From: an uncultured Aquimarina sp.
GTDB taxonomy: Bacteria > Bacteroidota > Bacteroidia > Flavobacteriales > Flavobacteriaceae
Direction of reading: 5' to 3'
DNA length: 64,000 bases
NCBI RefSeq assembly: GCF_947492965.1
Contig: NZ_CANLOZ010000011.1
Coordinates: 56,949 to 120,948 of the forward strand
Shown here in pieces: positions 19,190-28,599 of the stretch; position 1 is the first letter of the stretch; every line of letters begins with the position of its first letter. Both the position numbers and the translations under genes were made by a program. The notes below the pieces were generated by a model. The model saw only the letters and a program-made list of their open reading frames with translations, was not told where the DNA came from and did not search any database.

Positions 19190-19226
19190 AATCCCATTGT
19201 TTACAAAAAGCAATGGGATTTTTATT
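19190..19226 (+). terminator. Rho-independent terminator after htrA/degP
   Basis: The 9-bp perfect stem ATCCCATTG/CAATGGGAT is followed by a T-rich tail. It lies 24 bp after the protease stop codon. Confidence 0.85.
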
Positions 19227-19259
19227 TAAAAAAAGCTTTACGAAAACGTTTGAAATTCA

Positions 19260-19267
19260 TACTTTTG
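19260..19267 (+). promoter_or_regulatory. Candidate -7 element for gap
   Basis: TACTTTTG, an exact TAnnTTTG match, lies 33 bp before the gap ATG and downstream of the previous terminator. A weak TTTA at 19237-19240 could serve as the -33 element. Confidence 0.55.
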
Positions 19268-19300
19268 CGCGAAATTTCAAGATAGTAAAACACAACAACT

Positions 19301-20749
19301 ATGAGTTCTAACGAAGTTTATGAGAAAGAACTTGCCTTTCAGGCAGATAGACGCCGTGCTACGGTAGCATTTATTAAAACTGTAAGTGATTTATGGTACG
19401 ATAATTCTATTGAATTAGTTTTATTCCGTAATCAACTAATCGACAAAAATGTAAGTGAAATTCTTAATTTACATGAGTATGCAGGAGAATTTGTTCAAAA
19501 GCCTATATCAATATTTGATTCGGTTGAAATTGCTCAAGCGATAAAATTGATGGATTTACCTCCAGCAAAATTAGATATCGGTAAATTAACATATGAATAT
19601 CACCTTGCAGGAAATGAATATGACTCTGCAACGAGCTTCGTTATGAACAAGCTTAAGGATGCTAAAAAATTCAAAAATATTTCTCCAAAAGATGTAGTTC
19701 TTTACGGTTTCGGAAGAATAGGGCGATTAGTTGCAAGAGAACTTATGACCATTACTGGCAAAGGGAGTCAGCTGCGTTTAAGAGCAATTGTAACTAGAGG
19801 TGCTATTACGGAAGAAATCTTGGAAAAAAGAGCCTCTCTTTTAAGAAACGATTCTGTACATGGTGAGTTTGCTGGTTTAGTGGAAACTGATATTGCCAAT
19901 AGCTCTTTAATTATTAATGGTACTACTGTAAAAATTATTAGCACTAATAACCCAGAAGACGTAGATTATACTTCTTTTGGCATTGAAAATGCTTTATTAA
20001 TAGATAATACAGGTGCTTTTAGAGATAAAGAGGCTTTAAGTAGACATCTTATCGCCAAAGGTATAGACAAAGTATTATTAACAGCACCAGGAAAAGGAAT
20101 CCCTAATATCGTACATGGTGTAAATCATCAAGAACACAACCCTGATAAAGTAAACATCTTTTCAGCGGCATCTTGTACCACGAATGCTATCACTCCAATA
20201 CTACAGGCAGTAGATGAAAGCTTCGGAGTTATCAATGGCCATTTAGAAACCATCCATGCATATACTAACGATCAGAACTTAGTAGATAATATGCATAAAA
20301 AATACCGAAGAGGTCGCGCAGCAGCTTTAAATATGGTTATCACTGAAACTGGTGCAGGAAAGGCTGTTTCGAAAGCATTACCTAGTTTTGAAGGAAAACT
20401 AACTTCTAATGCAATTAGAGTTCCTGTTCCTAATGGTTCTTTGGCTATACTTAATCTAAACTTAGAGAAAAACACTACCAAAGAAAGCATGAATGCTATT
20501 ATTAAAAAATATGCGCTAGAAGGAAATTTAGTAGAGCAGATCAAATACTCTCTTGATAATGAATTAGTATCAAGTGATATCGTTGGTTCTTCTGCTCCTT
20601 CAATTTATGATAGTAATGCTACCATAGTTGATACCAAAGGAAAAAATGCAGTTTTATATGTTTGGTATGACAATGAATATGGATATAGTCATCAAGTCAT
20701 TAGACTTTCTAAATACATTGCTAAAGTGAGAAGGTTTACATATTACTAA
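19301..20749 (+). CDS. gap: Glyceraldehyde-3-phosphate dehydrogenase, long form
   Basis: A 482-residue GAPDH. Residues 135-480 form the normal enzyme: NAD(P)-binding G-F-G-R-I-G-R (136-142), catalytic Cys292 in S-A-A-S-C-T-T-N-A-I-T-P, and a C-terminal W-Y-D-N-E-Y-G-Y. It oxidises glyceraldehyde-3-phosphate to 1,3-bisphosphoglycerate. About 130 extra N-terminal residues, helix-rich, have no motif I know; such long forms occur in Bacteroidota beside a standard GAPDH. The cofactor and direction (glycolytic or gluconeogenic) cannot be read from sequence. It is transcribed alone, with its own -7 element and terminator. Confidence 0.95.
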   Translation: MSSNEVYEKELAFQADRRRATVAFIKTVSDLWYDNSIELVLFRNQLIDKNVSEILNLHEYAGEFVQKPISIFDSVEIAQAIKLMDLPPAKLDIGKLTYEYHLAGNEYDSATSFVMNKLKDAKKFKNISPKDVVLYGFGRIGRLVARELMTITGKGSQLRLRAIVTRGAITEEILEKRASLLRNDSVHGEFAGLVETDIANSSLIINGTTVKIISTNNPEDVDYTSFGIENALLIDNTGAFRDKEALSRHLIAKGIDKVLLTAPGKGIPNIVHGVNHQEHNPDKVNIFSAASCTTNAITPILQAVDESFGVINGHLETIHAYTNDQNLVDNMHKKYRRGRAAALNMVITETGAGKAVSKALPSFEGKLTSNAIRVPVPNGSLAILNLNLEKNTTKESMNAIIKKYALEGNLVEQIKYSLDNELVSSDIVGSSAPSIYDSNATIVDTKGKNAVLYVWYDNEYGYSHQVIRLSKYIAKVRRFTYY

Positions 20750-20775
20750 TAATTAATTCCGTTAGAAATAATATC

Positions 20776-20809
20776 AAAAAGTCGTTATCATCGTGTAGCG
20801 ACTTTTTTT
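20776..20809 (+). terminator. Rho-independent terminator after gap
   Basis: The stem AAAAAGTCG/CGACTTTTT closes a 14-nt loop and is followed by T residues, 27 bp after the gap stop codon. Confidence 0.85.
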
Positions 20810-21117
20810 GTTAGTTATTATCATGACTGCCGTAAAACTCTTTATGTCAGCATATAATAGACAATCGTACTATTTATAATAGCCTCGTTATTGCTTTTTC
20901 AAATCCTCAATTTAGAGACTGATAAATAAATATCATGCATTTAAATCTTTTAAATCGCTTACAATATCGTATATTTATTATCGTTAGAATAAATTAAAGA
21001 CTAACGTAAAAGAATGAAATCTGTTTACCCAAAGGATCATAGAATTTTGCAAGTAACATAAATAGATCCAAAACAATTCAGGCTTCAATCGACCATTAAA
21101 ATTACAAAAACTCACAC
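20810..21117. other. Gene-free stretch between gap and the coiled-coil protein gene
   Basis: About 308 bp, AT-rich. I see no gene, tRNA or convincing exact TAnnTTTG element. It probably contains the promoter of the downstream gene at 21118. Confidence 0.5.
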
Positions 21118-21735
21118 ATGAAATTATCAAAGTACCTATTAGTTTTCATAGCTTTTCTCCCCATCTTTGAAACCATTCAGGCACAAGAAGAAGAACTAAC
21201 TGCAGAACAAGCACTTAAGAAAGAGAATATCAAAACTCAATTTGATGTCGTAATTAAAAAATCTGGAAGATATCAAGAATACAAGGTAGTAAAACGAGTA
21301 TGGTTAGATAAACTTAAAGGAAATACTATCGATTCACTTAAAACATTAGAATCGAAATTAAATAGTTCTAATCAAAAAATTATAGCACAGCAAACTTCTA
21401 TTACAAACCTAGAAGCCTCTTTAGCAAAAACTAACGAAGATTTATCCGCAGTTACCGAAGAAAAAGATAACATGACATTTTTAGGAATGTCATTTACCAA
21501 AGGAAGTTATAAAACGATGATGTGGACTATTGTTGGTGCCCTGCTCGCTTTGTTAGCATTTTTTGTGTTCAAGTTTAAGAATAGTAATTCTGTAACAATT
21601 CAGGCTAAAAAGGCTTTAGCCGAGACAGAAGCAGAATTTGAAGATCATAGACGTAGAGCATTAGAAAGAGAACAAAAAGTAATGCGTAAACTCCAGGACG
21701 AGATCAACAAGCAACGCAAAGCTGGCGCTAAGTAG
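21118..21735 (+). CDS. Exported coiled-coil single-pass membrane protein next to trmD
   Basis: A 205-residue protein of unknown function. A signal peptide ends near Ala22 (I-Q-A-Q). A soluble helical region with a coiled coil (about 70-120) is followed by a transmembrane helix at 134-153 and a charged C-terminal helix (165-205, many E, R, K). The topology suggests a periplasmic coiled coil linked to a cytoplasmic helix. It lies 59 bp before trmD on the same strand; homologues in this position are sometimes labelled as methyltransferase, but nothing in the sequence supports that. Confidence 0.75.
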   Translation: MKLSKYLLVFIAFLPIFETIQAQEEELTAEQALKKENIKTQFDVVIKKSGRYQEYKVVKRVWLDKLKGNTIDSLKTLESKLNSSNQKIIAQQTSITNLEASLAKTNEDLSAVTEEKDNMTFLGMSFTKGSYKTMMWTIVGALLALLAFFVFKFKNSNSVTIQAKKALAETEAEFEDHRRRALEREQKVMRKLQDEINKQRKAGAK

Positions 21736-21759
21736 ATCATTTTTCTGGATTTTATCATA

Positions 21760-21767
21760 TAGTTTTG
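21760..21767 (+). promoter_or_regulatory. Candidate -7 element for trmD
   Basis: TAGTTTTG is an exact TAnnTTTG match 27 bp before the trmD start, which suggests trmD has its own promoter besides any readthrough. Confidence 0.45.
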
Positions 21768-21794
21768 CATCTTTGCATATTCTAACAATAAGAA

Positions 21795-22472
21795 ATGCGA
21801 ATAGATATAATTACCGTAGTTCCTGATATCTTAAAAAGTCCTTTTGAAGCTTCAATTATGAAGCGTTCGATAGAAAAAGGACTGGTAGAAGTGCACTTAC
21901 ACAATCTTAGAGACTATACTTCTAATAACTACAAACAAGTAGATGATTACCAATTTGGTGGCGGTGCAGGTATGGTTATGATGGTAGAACCTATAGATAA
22001 ATGTATCTCTAAACTGAAATCTGAGCGCACTTATGATGAAGTCATTTATATGACTCCTGATGGAGAAACTCTAAATCAAGGAATTGCAAATCAATTATCT
22101 CTAAAAGGCAATCTTATCATCCTTTGTGGACATTATAAAGGTGTTGATCAAAGAGTAAGAGATCATTTTATCACCAAAGAAATCTCTGTAGGAGATTATG
22201 TCTTATCGGGGGGAGAATTAGGAGCACTAATTCTTTGTGATGCCGTTATTAGATTAATTCCTGGAGTTCTAGGTAATGAAACCTCTGCATTGACAGACTC
22301 TTTTCAAGACGACTTATTGGCTCCACCAATTTATACAAGGCCAGCGGATTATAAAGGATGGAAAGTACCTGAAGTTCTAACGTCAGGTAATTTCCCTAAA
22401 ATAGAAGCTTGGAGAGAAGAACAAGCCTATCAAAGAACCAAAGAAAGAAGACCTGATTTATTAGAAGAATAA
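21795..22472 (+). CDS. trmD: tRNA (guanine37-N1)-methyltransferase TrmD
   Basis: A 225-residue SPOUT methyltransferase that adds a methyl group to N1 of G37 next to the anticodon, preventing frameshifts. The trefoil-knot SAM site appears as L-C-G-H-Y-K-G-V-D-Q-R and S-G-G-E-L-G-A-L-I-L near residues 110-150, with an early F-G-G-G-A-G-M-V-M. It is about 30 residues shorter than the E. coli enzyme, with the shortening at the C-terminus. It precedes rplS, the classic trmD-rplS order. Confidence 0.97.
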   Translation: MRIDIITVVPDILKSPFEASIMKRSIEKGLVEVHLHNLRDYTSNNYKQVDDYQFGGGAGMVMMVEPIDKCISKLKSERTYDEVIYMTPDGETLNQGIANQLSLKGNLIILCGHYKGVDQRVRDHFITKEISVGDYVLSGGELGALILCDAVIRLIPGVLGNETSALTDSFQDDLLAPPIYTRPADYKGWKVPEVLTSGNFPKIEAWREEQAYQRTKERRPDLLEE

Positions 22473-22576
22473 ACGGACATATTTTATTTTATAAAAAAGT
22501 CCAAATCATTAAATCACAGATTAGAAATTAAAGATAGACCGCTCAAAAACAGCAAGTAACATTTACTAAAAAATAC

Positions 22577-22606
22577 TTGCAAATCATTAAATAATACTTA
22601 TTTTTG
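22577..22606 (+). promoter_or_regulatory. Bacteroidota-type promoter of rplS
   Basis: A -33 TTG at 22577-22579 and a -7 TATTTTTG at 22599-22606 are separated by 19 bp, an excellent match to the TTG-N19-TAnnTTTG consensus. It lies 74 bp before rplS and implies a leader that could carry ribosomal-protein regulation. Confidence 0.75.
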
Positions 22607-22680
22607 CACCCTGATTAAAATAACCTCTGGCGAAAATCGTGAATGTTGTTTTGATAAAACATAAGTAAACTACTTCAAAA

Positions 22681-23031
22681 ATGGAAGATTTAGTAAAATT
22701 CGTACAGAACGAATTTGTTACAAAAAAAGAATTACCTGAGTTTTCTGCAGGTGATACAATCACAGTATATTACGAAATTAAAGAAGGAAACAAAACACGT
22801 ACTCAGTTTTTTAGAGGTGTTGTAATCCAAAGAAGAGGTTCTGGTGCTAGTGAAACATTTACAATTAGAAAAATGTCTGGTACTGTAGGTGTTGAGCGTA
22901 TTTTCCCAGTTAATTTACCTGCACTTCAGAAAATCGAAGTGAATAAGAGAGGAAAAGTACGTAGAGCACGTATCTTTTACTTTAGAGAACTTACGGGTAA
23001 GAAAGCTCGAATCAAAGAAAAAAGAAACTAA
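22681..23031 (+). CDS. rplS: 50S ribosomal protein L19
   Basis: A 116-residue ribosomal protein of normal length. It has the family pattern F-S-A-G-D-T-I-T-V-Y near residue 22, R-T-Q-F-F-R-G-V-V-I-Q-R-R-G and a basic C-terminus (Y-F-R-E-L-T-G-K-K-A-R-I-K-E). L19 sits at the 30S-50S interface. It is preceded by a strong promoter and followed by a terminator. Confidence 0.98.
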   Translation: MEDLVKFVQNEFVTKKELPEFSAGDTITVYYEIKEGNKTRTQFFRGVVIQRRGSGASETFTIRKMSGTVGVERIFPVNLPALQKIEVNKRGKVRRARIFYFRELTGKKARIKEKRN

Positions 23032-23053
23032 ATTATTCTTTATTTCACAATAC

Positions 23054-23083
23054 AAAAAGGTTGTCATTAGGCAACTTTTTTTT
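23054..23083 (+). terminator. Rho-independent terminator after rplS
   Basis: A GTTG/CAAC-centred stem flanked by A and T runs ends in eight T residues, 23 bp after the L19 stop. Confidence 0.75.
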
Positions 23084-23620
23084 ATGAACAAAAGTTAACA
23101 TCTTAAGTTCATAACCAGTTGATAACTAAACTTATACAAAAAATTGTATTGCAAATTAATTTTAAGTAATTTTAAATAAGAAATTTTATAATAGCTGATA
23201 GTGATGACACAAGGATTCCTATTTTATAATTTTTCTAAACTCGTTCTTTGAACATTTTACATAAACCATCTTAAGATTAGGATAAATATAAAATGAAAGT
23301 TATTTTTTTGAATACATCATTGAAATTAATTTAAAGATCTACTTTAAAATCATTTTCAGCATGAAATCCAAAGGAAAAAATTAAGTTTTGACACCTTTTT
23401 AATTTTAAGTGGAAATAGACTATTCGGATGAAAAAACGCAAAATTACATAAGTAATTTATACACAAAAGCGTTCGCAATAGTCTAAAGGTAGTATTTAAA
23501 TCTCATATACTGTTATCAGTTTAAAACTGCCTATCTTACAGAAACTATCTTTTTGGTATAACAAACGAAAGTTATTATTTCATAGCGGGTAAAACAGCTA
23601 ACAAAACTTTATTTCTGTAC
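23084..23620. other. Gene-free stretch that may encode a small RNA
   Basis: About 540 bp without a plausible protein gene, tRNA or rRNA. It ends in a perfect 13-bp terminator hairpin although rplS already has its own terminator. A transcript must reach this second terminator if it is used, so a small RNA from this stretch is possible. The segment 23420-23490 has a partial inverted repeat (AGACTATT ... AATAGTCT). I see no exact TAnnTTTG element. Confidence 0.35.
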
Positions 23621-23668
23621 AAAAGCCATATCAAGGTATTCGTATTATGATATGGCTTTTTAATTTTT
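23621..23668 (+). terminator. Strong hairpin terminator in the rplS-icd gap
   Basis: AAAAGCCATATCA (23621-23633) pairs perfectly with TGATATGGCTTTT (23648-23660), giving a 13-bp stem with a 14-nt loop, then a T-rich tail. There is no protein gene just upstream on this strand. Confidence 0.7.
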
Positions 23669-23794
23669 AAAACGATTCTTAAAATTCTCTTCTTTTTTTG
23701 CGAGTCCCATTTTTTGACCTTAATCTTTTTTAAAGATATTTAATTCAAGCTCTTTAACGCAAAACTAACAGTAAACAGGTTGCATTTACCTGCC

Positions 23795-23802
23795 TATATT
23801 TG
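23795..23802 (+). promoter_or_regulatory. Candidate -7 element for icd
   Basis: TATATTTG matches TAnnTTTG exactly. It lies 172 bp before the icd start, so the message would have a long leader. The -33 element is not clear. Confidence 0.45.
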
Positions 23803-23973
23803 TATCTTCGCGCTCGGAAAATATTACTGGGAATTACCATAGCCTTACACTGGTAATCTTGTAATATAAAGTATGAAAGGTTAAACAACCTATCGTTTTC
23901 TAAACAGATCGTATAATACACACAAGATATTACACCGAAAGGCAACCGGATATCTTACTAAAAATTAAAAAAT

Positions 23974-26199
23974 ATGGGAATTGAATCCTCCAAAATTGTG
24001 TACACTAAAACTGATGAAGCACCTGCATTAGCTACATACTCTTTTTTACCGATAGTAAAAAAATTCACTAAAGCAGCCAATATAGAGGTTGAAACAAAAG
24101 ATATTTCACTAGCAGCAAGAATTTTAGCTGTATTCCCAGAAAACCTTTCTGATAAACAAAAACAAGCAAATGCTTTAGCAGAACTTGGTGAATTAGCATT
24201 AAAACCAGAAGCTAACATTATTAAGCTTCCTAATATTAGTGCTTCTGTTCCACAGTTAAAAGCTGCAATTGCAGAATTACAGTTACAAGGTTTTAATATT
24301 CCTAATTATCCAGAAGAGCCAGAAAATGATTCCGAAAAAGAGATTAAAGGAAGATATGATAAAATAAAAGGTAGTGCCGTGAATCCTGTATTACGAGAAG
24401 GAAACTCCGACAGAAGAGCGCCAAAGCCTGTAAAGCAATACGCTCGAAAGAATCCACACTCTATGGGTGCTTGGAGTAGTGATTCTAAGACACACGTTGC
24501 CACAATGTCTAGTGGAGATTTCAGATCTAATGAAAAGTCTGTAACGATGGCTAATGCTGGAGATGTAAAAATTGAGTTGGTTGGTACAGATGGAAACACT
24601 ACTATATTAAAGGAAAAAACCGCTTTACTAGAAGGTGAAATTATCGATGCTACGGTAATGAGCAAAAAAGCATTAATAGCTTTCTTAGAAGAGCAAGTTG
24701 CAGATGCCAAAGAGAAAAACGTTTTATTCTCTTTGCACATGAAGGCAACCATGATGAAAGTATCCGATCCGATTATTTTTGGTCACGCCGTAGAAGTATT
24801 TTTCAAAGATGTTTTTGAAAAACATGGTGAAACCTTAGAAGAAATCGGTGTAGAAGTGAATAATGGATTCGGTGATCTTGTAAACAAACTAAAAAGAGTT
24901 ACTGACACTGCTAAAAGAGCTGAGATAGAAGCAGATATCAAAGCATGTTATGAAAATGGTCCTAAACTAGCCATGGTAAATTCTGATCAAGGAATTACCA
25001 ATCTTCATGTACCTAGTGATGTAATTATTGATGCTTCAATGCCTGCTATGATTAGAAATTCTGGTCAGATGTGGGATGCTGATGGAAATACTCAAGATAC
25101 TAAAGCTGTAATTCCAGATAGTAGTTATGCAGGTATTTATCAAGAAACAATTGATTTTTGTAAAAAACATGGTGCTTTTGATCCAACTACGATGGGAACT
25201 GTGCCTAATGTAGGACTAATGGCTAAAAAAGCAGAAGAATATGGATCTCATGACAAAACTTTTGAAATTAAAGAAAACGGAACTGTTCGTGTTGTAGATG
25301 CGACTGGCACTGTGTTAATCGAGCATGAAGTAGAGCAAGGAGATATTTGGAGAATGTGTCAAACAAAAGACGCTCCTGTAAAAGATTGGGTAAAATTAGC
25401 TGTTAGTAGAGCTAGAGCAACAGATACTCCTGCTATATTTTGGTTAAATAAAGAAAGAGCTCATGATGCAAGCTTAATAACGAAAGTTGAAAAATATCTT
25501 CCTGAGCACAATACTGATGGTTTAGATATTAGAATCATGTCTCCGGTAGAAGCTACTCGATTCTCATTAGAAAGAATTAAAGAAGGTAAAGATACCATAT
25601 CCGTTACAGGAAATGTACTACGTGATTATAATACAGACCTCTTCCCTATTTTAGAATTAGGAACAAGTGCAAAAATGCTTTCTATTGTGCCATTAATGAA
25701 TGGTGGAGGATTGTTTGAAACAGGAGCTGGAGGATCAGCACCAAAGCATGTACAACAGTTTAATCAAGAAGGTCATTTACGTTGGGATTCTTTGGGAGAG
25801 TTTTTAGCACTAGCCGTTTCCTTAGAACATTTAGGAGAAGTTAATGATAACCAAAAAGCACTTGTAATAGCAGAAGCATTAGATAAAGCAACAGAGGAGT
25901 TTTTAGAAAATAAAAAATCTCCATCTAGAAAAGTGAATGAACTTGATAATAGAGGAAGTCACTACTATCTTGCTTTATATTGGGCTCAGGCATTGTCGGA
26001 ACAAACAAAAGATACTGAATTGCAACAACAGTTTTCTTCAATTGCTAAGGATTTAGGTGATAATGAAGCTAAAATTATCGAAGAGCTGAATGGCGCTCAA
26101 GGAAATGCTGTGGATATGGGAGGTTATTACTGGCCTGATGTAGTCAAAGTAGAAAACGCAATGAGACCAAGTGAAACATTAAATAAAATCATTTCATAA
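23974..26199 (+). CDS. icd: Monomeric NADP-dependent isocitrate dehydrogenase
   Basis: A 741-residue enzyme, the typical size of the monomeric (type II) isocitrate dehydrogenase, which is unrelated in length to the common dimeric form. Characteristic stretches include N-P-V-L-R-E-G-N-S-D-R-R-A near residue 130 (substrate loop), K-A-T-M-M-K-V-S-D-P near 260 and G-G-L-F-E-T-G-A-G-G-S-A-P-K-H near 585 (NADP/isocitrate region). It makes 2-oxoglutarate and NADPH in the TCA cycle. ATG at 23974; transcribed alone. Confidence 0.97.
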   Translation: MGIESSKIVYTKTDEAPALATYSFLPIVKKFTKAANIEVETKDISLAARILAVFPENLSDKQKQANALAELGELALKPEANIIKLPNISASVPQLKAAIAELQLQGFNIPNYPEEPENDSEKEIKGRYDKIKGSAVNPVLREGNSDRRAPKPVKQYARKNPHSMGAWSSDSKTHVATMSSGDFRSNEKSVTMANAGDVKIELVGTDGNTTILKEKTALLEGEIIDATVMSKKALIAFLEEQVADAKEKNVLFSLHMKATMMKVSDPIIFGHAVEVFFKDVFEKHGETLEEIGVEVNNGFGDLVNKLKRVTDTAKRAEIEADIKACYENGPKLAMVNSDQGITNLHVPSDVIIDASMPAMIRNSGQMWDADGNTQDTKAVIPDSSYAGIYQETIDFCKKHGAFDPTTMGTVPNVGLMAKKAEEYGSHDKTFEIKENGTVRVVDATGTVLIEHEVEQGDIWRMCQTKDAPVKDWVKLAVSRARATDTPAIFWLNKERAHDASLITKVEKYLPEHNTDGLDIRIMSPVEATRFSLERIKEGKDTISVTGNVLRDYNTDLFPILELGTSAKMLSIVPLMNGGGLFETGAGGSAPKHVQQFNQEGHLRWDSLGEFLALAVSLEHLGEVNDNQKALVIAEALDKATEEFLENKKSPSRKVNELDNRGSHYYLALYWAQALSEQTKDTELQQQFSSIAKDLGDNEAKIIEELNGAQGNAVDMGGYYWPDVVKVENAMRPSETLNKIIS

Positions 26200-26226
26200 G
26201 TTTTTAAACAAAAAACAACTTATATA

Positions 26227-26262
26227 AAAGCCTGAAAGCATTGCGTTTTCAGGCTTTTTTTT
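26227..26262 (+). terminator. Rho-independent terminator after icd
   Basis: The stem AAAGCCTGAAA/TTTTCAGGCTTT is followed by a run of T, 28 bp after the icd stop. Confidence 0.85.
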
Positions 26263-26377
26263 ATAAATATCTACGAAAATTTATAAGTAGATGCAACCCT
26301 TTGTTTTTTAGTTTGTCAATAATAATAGTTAGAAATAAAAAGTTACTCTAGAAAGACTGATAACTAATCATAAATAA

Positions 26378-26917
26378 TTGAAAACAAATATTCTTTATAC
26401 GCATAAAGATCTTATAGAAAAAAGCAAATCTGGCGATCGGGTTTCGCAATATCAGCTATATAAGTTATACGTAGATGCTATGTACAACGTGAGTATGCGA
26501 ATATTGAATATTAAGGAAGATGCTGAAGATATTATTCAGGATAGTTTCGTAGATGCTTTTAAAAACCTAAACTCATTTCGATATGAAAGCACTTTTGGTT
26601 CTTGGTTAAAGAGAATAGTTGTTAATAAAAGTATTAATCATCTAAAAGCAAAAAAAATACCTGTAATACCATTAGATCATCATGAATATCATATCAGTGA
26701 AGAGATTAACAAATCAAATATAACACCAGATATAAAAAAAATTAAACAAGGAATTGCAGCATTACCAGATGGATATAAACAGATTATTGCCCTCTATCTT
26801 ATCGAAGGATACGATCATAAGGAAATTTCGGAAATATTAGGAATTACTCATTCCACATCTAAATCGCAATACCACAGAGCTAAGAAAAAACTAATTCAAA
26901 TCATAAACACATTATAA
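26378..26917 (+). CDS. ECF-type RNA polymerase sigma factor
   Basis: A 179-residue sigma-70 family factor of the extracytoplasmic type. Region 2 contains D-A-E-D-I-I-Q-D-S-F-V-D-A-F near residue 48 and region 4 the helix-turn-helix E-G-Y-D-H-K-E-I-S-E-I-L-G-I-T-H near residue 146. It directs polymerase to a regulon, probably including its own cluster. The start is TTG at 26378; the next ATG in frame would cut into region 2. The next gene, 4 bp downstream, has the layout of its anti-sigma partner. Confidence 0.92.
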   Translation: MKTNILYTHKDLIEKSKSGDRVSQYQLYKLYVDAMYNVSMRILNIKEDAEDIIQDSFVDAFKNLNSFRYESTFGSWLKRIVVNKSINHLKAKKIPVIPLDHHEYHISEEINKSNITPDIKKIKQGIAALPDGYKQIIALYLIEGYDHKEISEILGITHSTSKSQYHRAKKKLIQIINTL

Positions 26918-26921
26918 TATT

Positions 26922-27476
26922 ATGGATGATTTTGAAAAATATATAAGAGAAAATAAATTACTATTTGATGAACATAAAGCTGATGAAGATAAAATCTGGG
27001 CAGACATCGAATCAAAACTTGATATCGAAAACAAAAAAGAGTCGGTAAGATTTGTTATTTGGAAATCTCCATTTATAAAAATTGCAGCCGTTATATGTGT
27101 CCTTTTAGGAAGTTTTACAATGCTAAAACTTGTTACAAAAATTAACACCAATACTACTCACAAAAATGCTGCGATTCATCAAGAACTAAATGATATTGAT
27201 AATTACTATAAAGGGTTAGTATCCTTTCAAGTTGCGCTGGTAAAAGAACATTCAAAATTATCGGCGAGTGATAAAGAAGAATTCCTCTCTTTTATGGATG
27301 ACCTGGATAAAGAATATATGGTATTGAAGGAAGAAATGAACGCTAATCTAAATAACGAATACATTTTAGAAGCCATTGTACAGAACTATAAAAAAAGAAT
27401 TGAACTAATAGAAAATCTTTTAGAACAAATTAAAGATTCCAAAAAATCTGATGATAATGAAGGATATATATTATAA
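26922..27476 (+). CDS. Putative membrane anti-sigma factor
   Basis: A 184-residue protein with a cytoplasmic acidic N-terminus (residues 1-48, D-E-D-K-I-W-A-D-I-E), one transmembrane helix at 51-69 and a periplasmic helical C-terminus. Position 4 bp after an ECF sigma gene and this topology point to the membrane-bound anti-sigma partner, although no zinc-binding ASD motif is seen. Residues 95-165 are helical and charged. The call rests on context and topology. Confidence 0.7.
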   Translation: MDDFEKYIRENKLLFDEHKADEDKIWADIESKLDIENKKESVRFVIWKSPFIKIAAVICVLLGSFTMLKLVTKINTNTTHKNAAIHQELNDIDNYYKGLVSFQVALVKEHSKLSASDKEEFLSFMDDLDKEYMVLKEEMNANLNNEYILEAIVQNYKKRIELIENLLEQIKDSKKSDDNEGYIL

Positions 27477-28548
27477 AAGAACAACTCTCATCTTATTGAT
27501 AATTCTCCAGTGTTATCATCTGCAAGCTCAGGAAAAACTATCAAAATCGATTGAAAAAACATATGATTTCACAAATTCAGGAACCCTGCAATTAGAAAAC
27601 AAATATGGTAACATTATTATTGATGGATGGGATCAAAATAAAATAGCAATTACAATAAATGTCTCTGTCTCAAAAAAGGAAAAAGACGATGCTCAGGAAT
27701 TACTAGATAGAATTCGCCCATCTATTCATCAGGCTAATGGCTTTATAAAGATTGTTTCGGATATAGAAGAAAAAAATGACAACTTCTTTACAAAAATTTT
27801 TAATAGTGTAAACCCATTTGATTTCGACAAAGGAAATGTACAAATAGACTACAAAATCAGCTTACCCATAAATGCCGAAATTCAACTTACAAACAAGTTT
27901 GGAGATATCATAATTAGTGAATGGGATGGTAAACTGACATCAGATTCACAACATGGCGATATGTGGATCAATAATGATATTATCAATGCCAATATAAACA
28001 TGACATTTGGTAAGCTACAGACCAAATCAATATCCTATGGAAAGGTCGAATTAAAAAACAGTGAATTTGACCTTCAAACCTCTAAAAACCTGAGAATACT
28101 CAGTAATGGATCAACGATCAATATTGAAAAAGTGAATCAGCTTCAACTATATTCCAGTAAAGACAAAATCTTTTTAGGAAGTATAGAAAAAATAAAAGGA
28201 GAACTAAAATTTTCTACAGTTTGGCTAGACAATCTTATTCATGAAATTGACCTCATTATGGATGTCGCAGATTTTAAAGTGGATAGGATTACAAATCCTA
28301 CTGCAAATGTGGATATCAATCAAAAATCTTCAGAAATCAATATTGATATTTCTAATCTCAACTTTGATTTCGAAGCATCGTTAGAGCAAGGTTTATTAAG
28401 AATTCCTAAAACCTTCAAAAACATTAAAAATAAAATGATTGATGACAAAAAAAGACTACGCGAGATTCAGGGTACCTACGGTTCAAATCTAGAGAAAGGA
28501 GTATTCAAGATTACAGGAAGAAAAGGGGTAATCATACTAAAGGAATAA
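27457..28548 (+). CDS. Exported DUF4097-like putative adhesin
   Basis: About 363 residues from the ATG at 27457 (an ATG 6 bp upstream, at 27451, is possible). A signal peptide ends near H-L-Q-A-Q-E. Then come repeats of the beta-helix type: L-E-N-K-Y-G-N-I-I-I-D-G-W-D, L-T-N-K-F-G-D-I-I-I-S-E-W-D and N-M-T-F-G-K-L-Q, matching the G-x-I-x-I-x-x-W/D pattern of DUF4097 proteins. It overlaps the anti-sigma gene by 20 bp and is likely part of the sigma-controlled envelope operon. Confidence 0.75.
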   Translation: MKDIYYKRTTLILLIILQCYHLQAQEKLSKSIEKTYDFTNSGTLQLENKYGNIIIDGWDQNKIAITINVSVSKKEKDDAQELLDRIRPSIHQANGFIKIVSDIEEKNDNFFTKIFNSVNPFDFDKGNVQIDYKISLPINAEIQLTNKFGDIIISEWDGKLTSDSQHGDMWINNDIINANINMTFGKLQTKSISYGKVELKNSEFDLQTSKNLRILSNGSTINIEKVNQLQLYSSKDKIFLGSIEKIKGELKFSTVWLDNLIHEIDLIMDVADFKVDRITNPTANVDINQKSSEINIDISNLNFDFEASLEQGLLRIPKTFKNIKNKMIDDKKRLREIQGTYGSNLEKGVFKITGRKGVIILKE

Positions 28549-28599
28549 CAACATTACAATTACAACCATTTATCAATTCAACAAAACAAATCAATATCA

